From Chryseobacterium arthrosphaerae (GTDB lineage Bacteria; Bacteroidota; Bacteroidia; Flavobacteriales; Weeksellaceae): a DNA stretch of 64,000 nucleotides. Both the position numbers and the translations under genes were made by a program. Positions 33,418-41,831 of the stretch are shown here, in pieces. The notes beneath the pieces are model-generated. The model was not told the origin of the DNA. It saw only the letters and a list, made by a program, of their open reading frames with translations, and made no database searches. The stretch's first letter is position 1; each line of letters begins with the position of its first letter. The stretch is taken from assembly GCF_001684965.1 (NCBI RefSeq), contig NZ_MAYG01000023.1, positions 248,001 through 312,000 of the forward strand, in the 5' to 3' direction.

Positions 33418-35085
33418 CTAATAAGACGTCTCATGCACTTTCACTGCTCTTCCGCTCGGATCGTTCATTTTCTTGAACGCTTCATCCCATTCAAGGGCGA
33501 TAGGAGTGGAACATGCAACGGAAGGTACGGAAGGAACCGTAGCTGCAGAAGTTTCACTTGGAAAATGCTCTTCAAAAATAGTCCTGTAACGGTATTCTTC
33601 TTTGTTCTGAGGAGTGTTCAGCGGGAATCTGAATCTTGCATTGGCCATCATCTCGTCAGTAACTTCTTTTTCAGCAACCTCTTTTAACGTGTCGATCCAC
33701 GAATAGCCCACACCGTCAGAGAATTGCTCTTTCTGTCTCCAGACAATAGATTCAGGAAGAATATCTTCAAAAGCTTTTCTCAATACCCATTTTTCAATCT
33801 TGCCTTCTGCAGCGCTGATCATTTTATCTTTTGGGTTAAGTGTCATGGCAATATCCATGAATTCCTTGTCAAGGAAAGGAACCCTGCCTTCAATTCCCCA
33901 GCTCATTAAGGCTTTGTTGGCTCTTAAACAGTCGTAAAGGTGAAGCTTGCTCAGTTTTCTTACGGTCTCATCATGGAATTCTTTGGCATCAGGTGCTTTG
34001 TGGAAGTAGAGATAGCCACCGAATAACTCATCTGAACCTTCTCCTGAAAGTACCATTTTGATTCCCATGGATTTGATTACCCTGGCCAGCAGATACATTG
34101 GGGTAGAAGCTCTGATGGTTGTTACATCATATGTTTCCAGGTGATAAATGACATCACGGATTGCATCCAGACCTTCCTGAACAGTAAAGTTGACTTCATG
34201 GTGAACAGATCCTATATGTTCTGCGGCTTTCTGTGCTGCTGCCAAATCCGGCGATCCTACAAGACCCACGGCAAAACTGTGAAGTCTTGGGTACCATGCT
34301 TCCTGGGTATCTCCGCTTTCTATTCTCTGTCTTGCGAATTTTGCAGTAATTGCTGAAATAACAGAAGAATCCAGTCCTCCGGAAAGAAGTACACCATAAG
34401 GAACATCACTCATCAGCTGTCTGTGAACGGCATCTTCAAGGCCTTTTCTCAGCTTTTCAATATCCGTTTCGTTTTCTTTTACGTGGTCAAAACTTTCCCA
34501 GTCTCTTTGGTACCACTGTTGCAGCTCTGCGCCATCTTTGCTGTATACAAGATGACCCGGTAAAAAAGTTTCAATGGTTTTGCACACTCCTTCAAGGGCT
34601 TTCAGTTCGGAAGCTACGTAATAGTTTCCGTTTTTGTCCCAGCCCTGGTAAAGAGGGCAGATACCCATATGATCACGGGCAATAAGATACACCTGGTTTT
34701 CGGTGTCATAAAGTGCAAAGGCGAAAATTCCGTTCAGTTTTTCAACAAAATCTTTTCCGTATTTTCTGTATAGTGCCAGGATTACTTCACAATCAGACTG
34801 GGTCTGAAATTCATAATCCGGAAATTCTTCTTTTAGTTCTCTGTGGTTGTAGATTTCACCGTTTACGGCTAATACTACTTTTCCATCTTTTGTAAATAAT
34901 GGCTGTTTTCCTGAGGTAGGATCTACAATCGCAAGCCTTTCGTGGGAGAATACCACTTTTTCATCCTGAAAAACCCCACTCCAATCCGGTCCTCTGTGAC
35001 GGATCTTCTTTGACATTTCCAAAACCTGGGGTCTTAATAATTCGGTTTTTTGCTTGGCGTCAAATAAACATACAATTCCACACAT
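33418..35085 (-). CDS. asnB: Asparagine synthase B (glutamine-hydrolysing)
   Basis: This 555-residue enzyme makes asparagine from aspartate, ATP and glutamine in the cytosol. Cys 2 in MCGIVCLFD is the glutaminase nucleophile. The N-terminal glutaminase domain has RGPDWSG and NGEIYNH. The synthetase domain carries the PPi loop SGGLDSSV (about 233-240) and LSGEGSDELFGGY (about 340). Length matches E. coli AsnB. It has a good promoter upstream and stands alone. Confidence 0.97.
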   Translation of the reverse strand: MCGIVCLFDAKQKTELLRPQVLEMSKKIRHRGPDWSGVFQDEKVVFSHERLAIVDPTSGKQPLFTKDGKVVLAVNGEIYNHRELKEEFPDYEFQTQSDCEVILALYRKYGKDFVEKLNGIFAFALYDTENQVYLIARDHMGICPLYQGWDKNGNYYVASELKALEGVCKTIETFLPGHLVYSKDGAELQQWYQRDWESFDHVKENETDIEKLRKGLEDAVHRQLMSDVPYGVLLSGGLDSSVISAITAKFARQRIESGDTQEAWYPRLHSFAVGLVGSPDLAAAQKAAEHIGSVHHEVNFTVQEGLDAIRDVIYHLETYDVTTIRASTPMYLLARVIKSMGIKMVLSGEGSDELFGGYLYFHKAPDAKEFHDETVRKLSKLHLYDCLRANKALMSWGIEGRVPFLDKEFMDIAMTLNPKDKMISAAEGKIEKWVLRKAFEDILPESIVWRQKEQFSDGVGYSWIDTLKEVAEKEVTDEMMANARFRFPLNTPQNKEEYRYRTIFEEHFPSETSAATVPSVPSVACSTPIALEWDEAFKKMNDPSGRAVKVHETSY

Positions 35086-35405
35086 ATTTTTTATTATTTA
35101 TGAAGCAAAAATAAAAGTGATGTTTATAAATAACAATGAAAAATGTTTAAATGAGAAAATTTTTAACTAATTAGTATTTTAAAGTTAAAAATATTAATCA
35201 ATTTAGAAAATTTACAGGCTTTTGATTAATTTTTTTCGTTGAGGTTAAAATTATTCGCTCCATATACAAAATAAAAATGACATATTTATTAATATATGGT
35301 AATTTATTATATGAATTTTAACCCTTACTTTGTGGCTCGAAATAATTTTTTTTCATCATTTGTGTTTTTACCTTCTTGCAATTCTCATGCAAGAAGGTTT
35401 TGTTT
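35086..35405. other. 320-bp AT-rich gap with asnB promoter
   Basis: Very AT-rich DNA with long runs of A and T. It holds the asnB promoter on the minus strand and, at its right end, a plus-oriented terminator. No gene was seen; a short untranslated RNA of about 70 nt ending at the terminator is possible (TTACTTTG at 35325-35332 would be an imperfect -7). Confidence 0.5.
35106..35136 (-). promoter_or_regulatory. asnB promoter
   Basis: On the minus strand TATTTTTG (35106-35113) follows TTG (35134-35136) after a 20-bp spacer. It lies 20 bp before the asnB ATG. Confidence 0.6.
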
Positions 35406-35407
35406 TT
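35371..35407 (+). terminator. Plus-oriented terminator-like hairpin
   Basis: CCTTCTTGCA (35371-35380) pairs with TGCAAGAAGG (35388-35397), followed by TTTTGTTTTT. The only neighbours are minus-strand genes, so its plus-strand transcript is unidentified. It lies just beyond the stop of the PNGase F-like gene at 35406. Confidence 0.5.
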
Positions 35408-37073
35408 ATTGTACCCCCAGTAAAACTCCTGCCACATTCCATGAGCTGAAGCTCGTACCTTCTGTAGGCCCTTGCGGAATCTGTACCTGGATGCTGTGTT
35501 TTCCTGCTTTCAGATCTCCCAACGGGATGAAATTCGGGTTGGTAACTGTTCCGGGGCACCAGTTGGATCTGCTGAGGTCTGATGAAGAAAGCCCGTCCTG
35601 GAAATTTCCTGAAGCCGGATTGTATAAGCGGTAAGAACCACAGTCTGTTCTCCACGGTACAAAAGAAAATACCGGTTGACCATCTATAAAGATCGAATTG
35701 GTTTTAGGAACGAATTCATCCCCGTTTTCCCAGCCACCATGTCCGGTAGCCGTATACCTTAGCTGGGCGTTTTTTATATCTTTTTCTAATGTGAAATCAA
35801 CAAAAAGTCCTTTATCCCGGTTGAACATCGTAGAATAATCCTGGCCTGCCATTTCCATGATATTTAATGTATTGAACAGAGGAATTGCTACATTGTTTTT
35901 GTAAATATTCTGATCACTGTTATGGATCGTGATGTCAAGGCTTACTTTATGACCTCCTTTATCATAGTTACCGATAAATGTACCCACCCAGAGTTCTTTA
36001 CCGGATAAAGACGGCTTAAGTTCCGTAATATCCTGACGGAAGGGGCTGATGGTCTGCCAGTTTTTTCCTTTAAGCTGAATATGGTTGAATTTCTGGATTC
36101 CAAAAGCTGTAAAAAATCTCATCATTTCAATAGCAGGACTGTAATTTTCGGTAGCGGTTATCCCAAAATACTGCTTTCCGTTACCATTCTCAAATACAGG
36201 AAGTGTTTTTGCTCCTTTTTCCAGACCATCGAAGAAAGACTTTTCTTTATCCTGCGGAATAAAAAATACCGTTCCTGTTCTGTCGTAAGCATCTCCGTCC
36301 GACTGTTGCTTCAGTTCTACAAAGATATTTTCCCCCTGTGAAATCACAGGAAATTTTACTTTCTTAAGAATAATGGTTCCGTTAGCATATCTTCTTATCT
36401 GATCATCGGATTTTGACGCATCAGAAAAATTGACAGTTTCATTTTCAAAAACATTTAATATGGTGAATCTGCTTTTCCATAGCAGATCTTTGTAGCTTAG
36501 CTGATCGGCAGGCTGCACAGATCCTTTTATAATATTTCCGATGCCGGTATTTTTGATTTTTTTGACCGAACTGGCAGTAAGCAAAGAGTTTTTATTTCTC
36601 TCAACTTCTAATACAAATCCCAGATTCTGTCCCAGTACAGAAGGGCCGCCCTGTATTTTCAGATCATTGGTATACCAGATTTCAATGGTATTTGAATTGA
36701 CTTTGGTCACCGCTTTTTTACAGGTATATCCCAAAATCTTTTTGGTCTCATTGGTGAATTCAAAATTTTGCTTTCCCACAGATTCTGTATCTGAAGATGA
36801 AATGATTTCCCCCGGTTTTAAAAAAGCATAGGAAACCACCGTATTGGAAGGTTTTTCCACTTTGGTTATTTCAAAAGGATATTTGCTTTTTTGTTCTTTG
36901 ATCGTGGTGTTGAGAATGAAATTTTCTGTCTCACTGGCCCAGACAATAGTGGAGGGCTGATCAGTGTTTACTTTTCCGTTGTAAGAGCTGGTATACTGAA
37001 TTTCATAAGTCTGTGCAGAAAACAGACAGAATAAGAAAACAGCCAGAAAATTTAAAACATTTCTTGTATGCAT
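35406..37073 (-). CDS. Secreted PNGase F-like protein with GLPGLI-like N-terminal region
   Basis: This 555-residue protein has a signal peptide (1-21, ending LFSAQ). Residues 25-165 resemble the GLPGLI family, with GYTCKKA at 115-121 and EIWYTNDLKI followed by LGQNLGFVLEVE in place of the name motif. From about 200 to 555 it resembles peptide-N-glycosidase F, which removes N-glycans from Asn. By eye, Asp 264 (in AYDRTGTVFF) aligns with the catalytic Asp 60 of Elizabethkingia PNGase F and Glu 453 (in GDEFVPK) with Glu 206, but the position of Glu 118 is Gly. NWCPG at 504-508 also matches. I chose the ATG at 37073 for the signal peptide. Activity is uncertain. Confidence 0.8.
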   Translation of the reverse strand: MHTRNVLNFLAVFLFCLFSAQTYEIQYTSSYNGKVNTDQPSTIVWASETENFILNTTIKEQKSKYPFEITKVEKPSNTVVSYAFLKPGEIISSSDTESVGKQNFEFTNETKKILGYTCKKAVTKVNSNTIEIWYTNDLKIQGGPSVLGQNLGFVLEVERNKNSLLTASSVKKIKNTGIGNIIKGSVQPADQLSYKDLLWKSRFTILNVFENETVNFSDASKSDDQIRRYANGTIILKKVKFPVISQGENIFVELKQQSDGDAYDRTGTVFFIPQDKEKSFFDGLEKGAKTLPVFENGNGKQYFGITATENYSPAIEMMRFFTAFGIQKFNHIQLKGKNWQTISPFRQDITELKPSLSGKELWVGTFIGNYDKGGHKVSLDITIHNSDQNIYKNNVAIPLFNTLNIMEMAGQDYSTMFNRDKGLFVDFTLEKDIKNAQLRYTATGHGGWENGDEFVPKTNSIFIDGQPVFSFVPWRTDCGSYRLYNPASGNFQDGLSSSDLSRSNWCPGTVTNPNFIPLGDLKAGKHSIQVQIPQGPTEGTSFSSWNVAGVLLGVQ

Positions 37074-37307
37074 AAATAAAAGAGTTTGCTGCAAAGGTAT
37101 TCTAAACTTTTTACAGCATCAAAACGGTTAATCTATGTAATAAGTAGACAATCGAATTGAAATGTTACAAAAAGTGTTACATTTTTTTTAAAAAAGTAAT
37201 AGGAAGTTTGTGGAATAGGGCTTGAAGTTACTTTTGGCTTAGAGTGTTACTGGTTATAACATTAAATTTCTTTGGCGGTTATACCCTGAACTTTGTTTAA
37301 AAATAAA

Positions 37308-37334
37308 AAACTACTCCGGAAAATAGAGTAGTTT
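37308..37334 (-). terminator. Terminator of the RsmB-type gene
   Basis: AAACTACTC (37308-37316) pairs with GAGTAGTTT (37326-37334). On the minus strand it is followed by TTTTATTTTT. It lies 24 bp after the stop codon. Confidence 0.75.
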
Positions 37335-37357
37335 AATGTATTGTTATTGGGGTCGGA

Positions 37358-38563
37358 TTAAGAAACCCTCTCAATCAAAGCCATATAGAATCCGTCATAG
37401 CCTGTACTTGGCATTACTTTTTCATCCTTGATCATTTTAAATCCAGGATTGTTTTTGATAAACTCTTCTACCTGAAGATTATTTTCAGAAGGAAGAATAG
37501 AACAGGTAGCATATACCATTTTTCCTCCTTTCTTAAGCATTTTAGAATAGTCCTGAAGAATTTGCTGCTGCTCCTTTTTAATTCTGTCAATAAAGTCCTG
37601 GTCAATTTTCCATTTGCTGTCCGGATTTCTTTTCAATACTCCAAGACCTGAACATGGGGCATCAATCAGGAGTCTGTCTGCTTTTTCATGAAGACGCTTG
37701 ATGACTTTATTATCAGAAATCATACGGGTTTCAATATTATGAGCTCCGGCTCTTTTAGCACGGCGTTTCAGTTCTGCAAGCTTCCAGTCGAAAATATCTA
37801 AAGCAACGATCTGTCCTTTATTTTTCATCAATGCTGCCAGGTGAAGTGTTTTTCCCCCCGCACCGGCACAGGCATCTACAACTCTTTGTCCTTCTTTTAC
37901 ACCAAGGAAATACCCGATCTTCTGTGAAGAAGCATCCTGAACTTCAAATAATCCTTCTTTAAATGCTGTCGTAAGGAAAACGTTCTTTTTCTCTTCCAGC
38001 TGAACAGCATCAGGATAGTTTTTGATAGGGAAAGAAACTACTCCTTCATCTGCAAGGTCAGAAATAAGTTCTTTTGTTGTTGTTCTCAGCGAGTTGGCTC
38101 TTAAAACAGTAGGTGCCTGCTCGTTTAATGCAAGCATTTCTCTTTCCCATTTCGGTCCCAGTTCTTTTTCCAGTGTTTCGGCTAACCAGTCCGGAATAGA
38201 ATATTCTATCGCTTTTGTAGGAACAGTGTTCTTTTTAAGTTTTGTAAGAATGTCGGCAATTTTGATCCCGTCAAACTCTTCAAACTTCTTATAATTTGTT
38301 TTGCTCCAAAGTAAATACGCAATGATCAGTTTGTAGATGTTGTTGGGTTTTACCCCTTCACCCATATAATATTCAAGGCGTTTTTTCCAACGGATGATAT
38401 TGTAGAAAATCTCAGAAACAACGGCTCTGTCCTGGCTTCCCCATTTTTTGTTAGCTTTTAAAAGTCTTTCGATTACTTTATCTGCGTATTTATTTTTCTC
38501 GAAAAATGTTTCTTGTAAAGCATCGTGAATTCCGATCGCTAAGTTTCTGTGAATAAGTTCCAT
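37358..38563 (-). CDS. RsmB/NOP2 family RNA m5C methyltransferase
   Basis: This 401-residue enzyme methylates C5 of cytosine in RNA using SAM. It has an N-terminal NusB-like helical domain (about 1-140), an intermediate region, and a Rossmann-like methyltransferase domain. The domain contains VVDACAGAGGKTLHL (SAM binding, about 230-244), the proline-cysteine motif DAPCSGLGVL and the catalytic ATCSILPSEN. Both required cysteines are present. In E. coli the homologue RsmB modifies C967 of 16S rRNA, but Bacteroidota enzymes of this type are not all assigned, so I give no gene symbol. Confidence 0.92.
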   Translation of the reverse strand: MELIHRNLAIGIHDALQETFFEKNKYADKVIERLLKANKKWGSQDRAVVSEIFYNIIRWKKRLEYYMGEGVKPNNIYKLIIAYLLWSKTNYKKFEEFDGIKIADILTKLKKNTVPTKAIEYSIPDWLAETLEKELGPKWEREMLALNEQAPTVLRANSLRTTTKELISDLADEGVVSFPIKNYPDAVQLEEKKNVFLTTAFKEGLFEVQDASSQKIGYFLGVKEGQRVVDACAGAGGKTLHLAALMKNKGQIVALDIFDWKLAELKRRAKRAGAHNIETRMISDNKVIKRLHEKADRLLIDAPCSGLGVLKRNPDSKWKIDQDFIDRIKKEQQQILQDYSKMLKKGGKMVYATCSILPSENNLQVEEFIKNNPGFKMIKDEKVMPSTGYDGFYMALIERVS

Positions 38564-38675
38564 AAATTTGCTTCGCTGTTTTGAATCTGCAAAAATACGA
38601 ATTAAAGTTGAGAGTTGAGGATTTGGGTGGGAGAGTTTGAGAGCAGGAGGGTTGGAAGAGTGATGATTGTAGTGA

Positions 38676-38708
38676 ATTGTCCGTCCGCTTCGCCAATGAA
38701 TTTTTAAA
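38676..38708 (-). repeat. Second dispersed intergenic repeat, copy 1
   Basis: The minus strand reads TAAAAATTCATTGGCGAAGC and then GGACGGACAATTCAC, similar to the plus strand at 50581-50622 (TAAAAATTCACAGGCGAAGC followed by GAATTGACGATTC). Confidence 0.5.
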
Positions 38709-38709
38709 A

Positions 38710-39135
38710 GCAGAATCTGTAAAGCTGTTTTATGTGTTGCTGATTTTTAAGATCGCAAGGGCGTTTCACTCAGCAAAGGGATAATAATTAGTTTCTCCGG
38801 TTGTGGTTTTTACCATAAGAATAATTTCAGCGCAGCGTTCGGAAAGCTATTTTATGTGTTGCTGATTTTTAAGATCGCAAGGGCGTTTCACTCAGCAAAG
38901 GGATAATAATTAGTTTCTCCGGTTGTGGTTTTTGCCATAAGAATAATTTCAGCGCAGCGTTCGGAAAGCTATTTTATGTGTTGCTGATTTTTAAGATCGC
39001 AAGGGCGTTTCACTCAGCGAAGGGATAATAATTAGTTTCTCTGGTTGTGGTTTTTGTAATAAGAATAATTTCAGCGCAGAGTCCGCAAGTTATTTTATGT
39101 GTTACTGATTTTAAGATCCAAAGGGATTTTACTAA
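38710..39135 (+). repeat. 122-bp tandem repeat, about 3.4 copies
   Basis: Matching words begin at 38731, 38853, 38975 and 39096 (TATGTGTT), and GCGTTTCACTCAGC recurs at 38761, 38883 and 39005. The period is 122, 122 and 121 bp. Copies 1-3 are nearly identical, and copy 4 is degraded (GGGATTTTACTAAACAAG). No reading frame spans the units. Confidence 0.9.
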
Positions 39136-39234
39136 ACAAGAGATCGGGAAGGCTTAATAGACATTACTTTGCGAACATTAGCGTTTAATTACCATGGATT
39201 AGTAAAGGTAAACTTCGGGTAATGATCCATTCCC

Positions 39235-39266
39235 TTGACTTCAACCTTTAAAAAGCCCTACCTTTG
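39235..39266 (+). promoter_or_regulatory. yjdM promoter
   Basis: TTG (39235-39237), a 21-bp spacer and TACCTTTG (39259-39266) precede the ATG at 39281; the -7 box is an exact match and the 5' UTR is about 8 nt. Confidence 0.65.
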
Positions 39267-39280
39267 CAAAAAATTAAAAT

Positions 39281-39625
39281 ATGAGTGATACAGTACTTTG
39301 TCCGAAATGCAGCTCTGAGTTTACGTACCCGAGCGATAATATGATGGTATGTTCTCAGTGTTTCTATGAGTGGAATCCTGAAGAGGCAGCTTCTGAAGCC
39401 GCCAATGAAGGAAAAATATTAGACTCTAACGGAAATGAACTTCAGGATGGAGATTCTGTAGTAGTAGTGAAGGACCTTCCAGTAAAAGGAGCACCAAAAC
39501 CTGTAAAAGCCGGTACTAAGGTGAAAAATATCCGTTTAAGACCGGGAAGCGATCATAATATCGACTGTAAAATTGACGGTTTCGGAGCGATGGCTTTAAA
39601 ATCTGAATTTGTAAAGAAAGCATAA
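39281..39625 (+). CDS. yjdM: PhnA/YjdM zinc-ribbon domain protein
   Basis: This 114-residue protein is a YjdM (formerly PhnA) family protein. It begins with a zinc ribbon having [13 protein letters not shown] and CSQCFYEW (four cysteines at about 7-33), and a C-terminal SH3-like KOW-type domain follows ([11 protein letters not shown] to [14 protein letters not shown]). The old name, alkylphosphonate uptake protein, is not supported by biochemistry, so I give only the family. It has its own promoter and no operon partner. Confidence 0.92.
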   Translation: MSDTVLCPKCSSEFTYPSDNMMVCSQCFYEWNPEEAASEAANEGKILDSNGNELQDGDSVVVVKDLPVKGAPKPVKAGTKVKNIRLRPGSDHNIDCKIDGFGAMALKSEFVKKA

Positions 39626-40031
39626 GCTATAGCCGCTTATTTGCCGTAAGGCCATAAAAAAAAGGAAAAAATTGGACAGTGTAATCTTTCAAAAGACTTA
39701 ATTGCAAGACTGCTAATGTCCGTCTGGAAGGCAGAAAGAGAATTAACCAAAAATTTCCTTATGCTGTGGAAATACAAATGTAAGAAAAAGTTTTATAACA
39801 GATTCTTATATTTGTATTTTTTTATAGGTAAGTATAAGGGAATGTAGGAGTTAACGTTGTGTTATAAGAGGCGGGTTTGAAAATTGATGGCTGGAAGAAA
39901 CAGGTTATAAAGGTCCTCATTCACCTGTTTTTATCTTCTTTGAGCAAAATTAATTGTGTCGTTGGATGTAAGTAATACTCACTGAAAGCAACTTCCAGTT
40001 TTCTTCTCCCAACTTCCGGTATTTATTCATT
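39626..40031. other. 406-bp gap with no recognisable gene
   Basis: AT-rich intergenic DNA between yjdM and the convergent ABC ATPase gene. A direct repeat-like GCCGCTT...GCCGTAAGGC is seen at 39633-39652 but has no clear terminator form. Nothing else was found. Confidence 0.5.
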
Positions 40032-40967
40032 TTAAACAAACGAAATACTGACCATTCCATTCAGTTTTTCATCGGTGTAGGCCACAAGTTCTTTATTCTT
40101 TACCCTGATCTTATTCCAGTAATAATTCCCTGCAAATCTGCTTTCAAGCACTTCGGCTTCAAGACCGTTTTCTGTGATTTTTATTTCTTTGGGATAGTAG
40201 GAGAATTTCGGCAGCTGAAAATCAGCCGCTTCAGTTTCATTGAAGATATTAACTTCCCCGAATAATTTGGCAACATACGAGTTGTAGGGACGTCTGTAAG
40301 TTTCCTCCGGACTGTCATTCTGGATCAGTCTTCCGCCCTGAAGAATAACGATCTGATCAAGCCATGGCATGATATCCTGAAGTTCGTGGGTGGAAATGAT
40401 CAGGGAAATCTGATGCTGTTTTACGTACCGGAAAAGCCTTTCCCTGAGTTCAATCTTTCTTGGGAAATCCAGGTTACTGAACGGTTCATCCAGAATGAGC
40501 AGTTTTGGCAATACGGAAAGTGCTCTTGCAATAGCTACCCGCTGCTGCTGTCCGCCGCTCAGGTATTTTGGAAGTACATTGGCAAACTCCTGAAGTCCTA
40601 CAACATCAAGTAGTTCCAGGACAATTTCCTTTTTTTTGCTTAAATTGATATTTGAAATAAACTTACCTACATTTTCCGCTACGGTAGCATACGGCATAAG
40701 ATCAAAACTCTGAGCTACGGATTTCATTTCTGCTTCTCCGGGTACAAGATTTCCTTTAGGACCTAAAAGCCGGGTTCCGTTAAAAATGATCTCTCCGCTT
40801 TCCCAGTCAAGAAGGCCATAGATCAGATTGAGAAGCGTAGATTTCCCACATCCGCTTTCTCCTGCAAGGGCAATAATCCTGTTTTCCTCAAATCGTAGAT
40901 TAAGGTTCTGAAACAGGGGTTTATCGGGATTGTGAGAGAAAAATAAATTGTTTATTTCTAATAGCAT
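40032..40967 (-). CDS. ABC transporter ATP-binding protein
   Basis: This 311-residue ATPase has Walker A GESGCGKST (36-44), signature motif LSGGQQQRVA (about 136-145), Walker B LLILDEPFSNLD (about 156-167) and the H-loop STHE. The C-terminal 80 residues form a TOBE-like accessory domain, as in importers for iron, sulfate, molybdate or polyamines. No permease or binding protein gene is next to it, so the substrate is unknown and its partner must be encoded elsewhere. It is divergent from the YceI gene. Confidence 0.93.
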   Translation of the reverse strand: MLLEINNLFFSHNPDKPLFQNLNLRFEENRIIALAGESGCGKSTLLNLIYGLLDWESGEIIFNGTRLLGPKGNLVPGEAEMKSVAQSFDLMPYATVAENVGKFISNINLSKKKEIVLELLDVVGLQEFANVLPKYLSGGQQQRVAIARALSVLPKLLILDEPFSNLDFPRKIELRERLFRYVKQHQISLIISTHELQDIMPWLDQIVILQGGRLIQNDSPEETYRRPYNSYVAKLFGEVNIFNETEAADFQLPKFSYYPKEIKITENGLEAEVLESRFAGNYYWNKIRVKNKELVAYTDEKLNGMVSISFV

Positions 40968-41042
40968 ATTACAAATGTAAGGTTTTTATGAAAACATAAT
41001 TTTTTTTATTATATTAGCGGAAGTAATAAAAATAAATCAAAA

Positions 41043-41702
41043 ATGAGAAAAAAACTGTTTTCACTAGCTATTCCTGCTTTATTCGTTGCTGCGGTAATGG
41101 TTTCTTGTAAAAAAGACAAACCGCTTACGAGTGAAAGTAATGAGGTAACGACTACCAAAGAAGGAAGTCAGTACACATTGGATACGCTAAACAGTAAGGT
41201 TGAATGGAAAGGGTATAAAGTATTCAAATCTGAGAATACAAGCCACTTTGGAACCATCAGGTTTGAAAGCGGAGATGTAACGGTGAAAGACGGAAAACTG
41301 GAAAGCGGTAAATTCGTTGCTGATATGAATTCCTTAACTTCAGTGGATCTTAAAGACAGTCCTGAAGATATGGGGAAACTGAATGGTCACCTGAAGAGCG
41401 GAGATTTCTTCGAAGTTGAAAAATTCCCAACAGCTTCTTATGAAATTACAAAAGTGACTCCTGCTACGGAAGGAGATTACAATACGCTTTTAGATGGTAA
41501 CCTGACCATTAAAGGAATTACAAAACCGGTTCAGTTCAAAGCTAATGTTTCTGTGAAAGAAGGAGAAGTGAGTGTAGCTACCGAACCGAAAGATATCAAA
41601 AGAGAAGAGTTTGGAGTGAAGTTCCAGGCTCCGGCTGAAAACGGAGTGATTAAAGATGAGGTAACGCTTCAGATCAACGTGAAGGCTTTAGAAAAGAAAT
41701 AA
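41043..41702 (+). CDS. YceI family lipoprotein
   Basis: This 219-residue protein has a lipoprotein signal ending MVSC, with Cys 22 as the likely lipidated residue. A YceI beta-barrel domain of about 180 residues follows. Typical YceI words are present: LDTLNSKVEWKGYK, GHLKSGDFFEVEKFPTASY and GNLTIKGITKPVQF. Such lipocalin-like proteins bind isoprenoid lipids. It has a strong terminator and is not in an operon. Confidence 0.94.
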   Translation: MRKKLFSLAIPALFVAAVMVSCKKDKPLTSESNEVTTTKEGSQYTLDTLNSKVEWKGYKVFKSENTSHFGTIRFESGDVTVKDGKLESGKFVADMNSLTSVDLKDSPEDMGKLNGHLKSGDFFEVEKFPTASYEITKVTPATEGDYNTLLDGNLTIKGITKPVQFKANVSVKEGEVSVATEPKDIKREEFGVKFQAPAENGVIKDEVTLQINVKALEKK

Positions 41703-41734
41703 TTTTTTTATTTAAGTGAAATAAGTGATTGAAG

Positions 41735-41767
41735 TCTGCCTCCCCGAAAAAGAGGCAGATTTTTTTA
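41735..41767 (+). terminator. Terminator of the YceI gene
   Basis: TCTGCCTC (41735-41742) pairs with GAGGCAGA (41752-41759), followed by a T run (41760-41767). Confidence 0.85.
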
Positions 41768-41798
41768 TGAGTCAATTAATTATTAAACTTAAAAGTCG

Positions 41799-41806
41799 TA
41801 TTTTTG
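41799..41806 (+). promoter_or_regulatory. Putative pheS -7 box
   Basis: TATTTTTG is an exact -7 match 25 bp before the pheS ATG. No clear -33 box was found. Confidence 0.5.
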
Positions 41807-41831
41807 CAAAACATTTTGAAAGGGTAAAATA

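Larger units (their letters stand above)
38564..39280. other. 717-bp gap dominated by repeats
   Basis: Right after the RsmB-type gene start lies a TG-rich stretch (38605-38680), then a second dispersed repeat (38676-38708), then the 122-bp tandem array (38710-39135), and finally the yjdM promoter. No gene was seen. Confidence 0.65.

Noticed and set aside
35296..35634. Plus-strand open frame over the PNGase F-like C-terminus
   Set aside because: Its coding part is antisense to conserved PNGase F-like sequence, and its start lies in AT-rich intergenic DNA with a terminator inside.
38710..39135. CRISPR array
   Set aside because: The repeat unit is 122 bp with no spacers of different sequence between constant repeats, and no cas genes are present.
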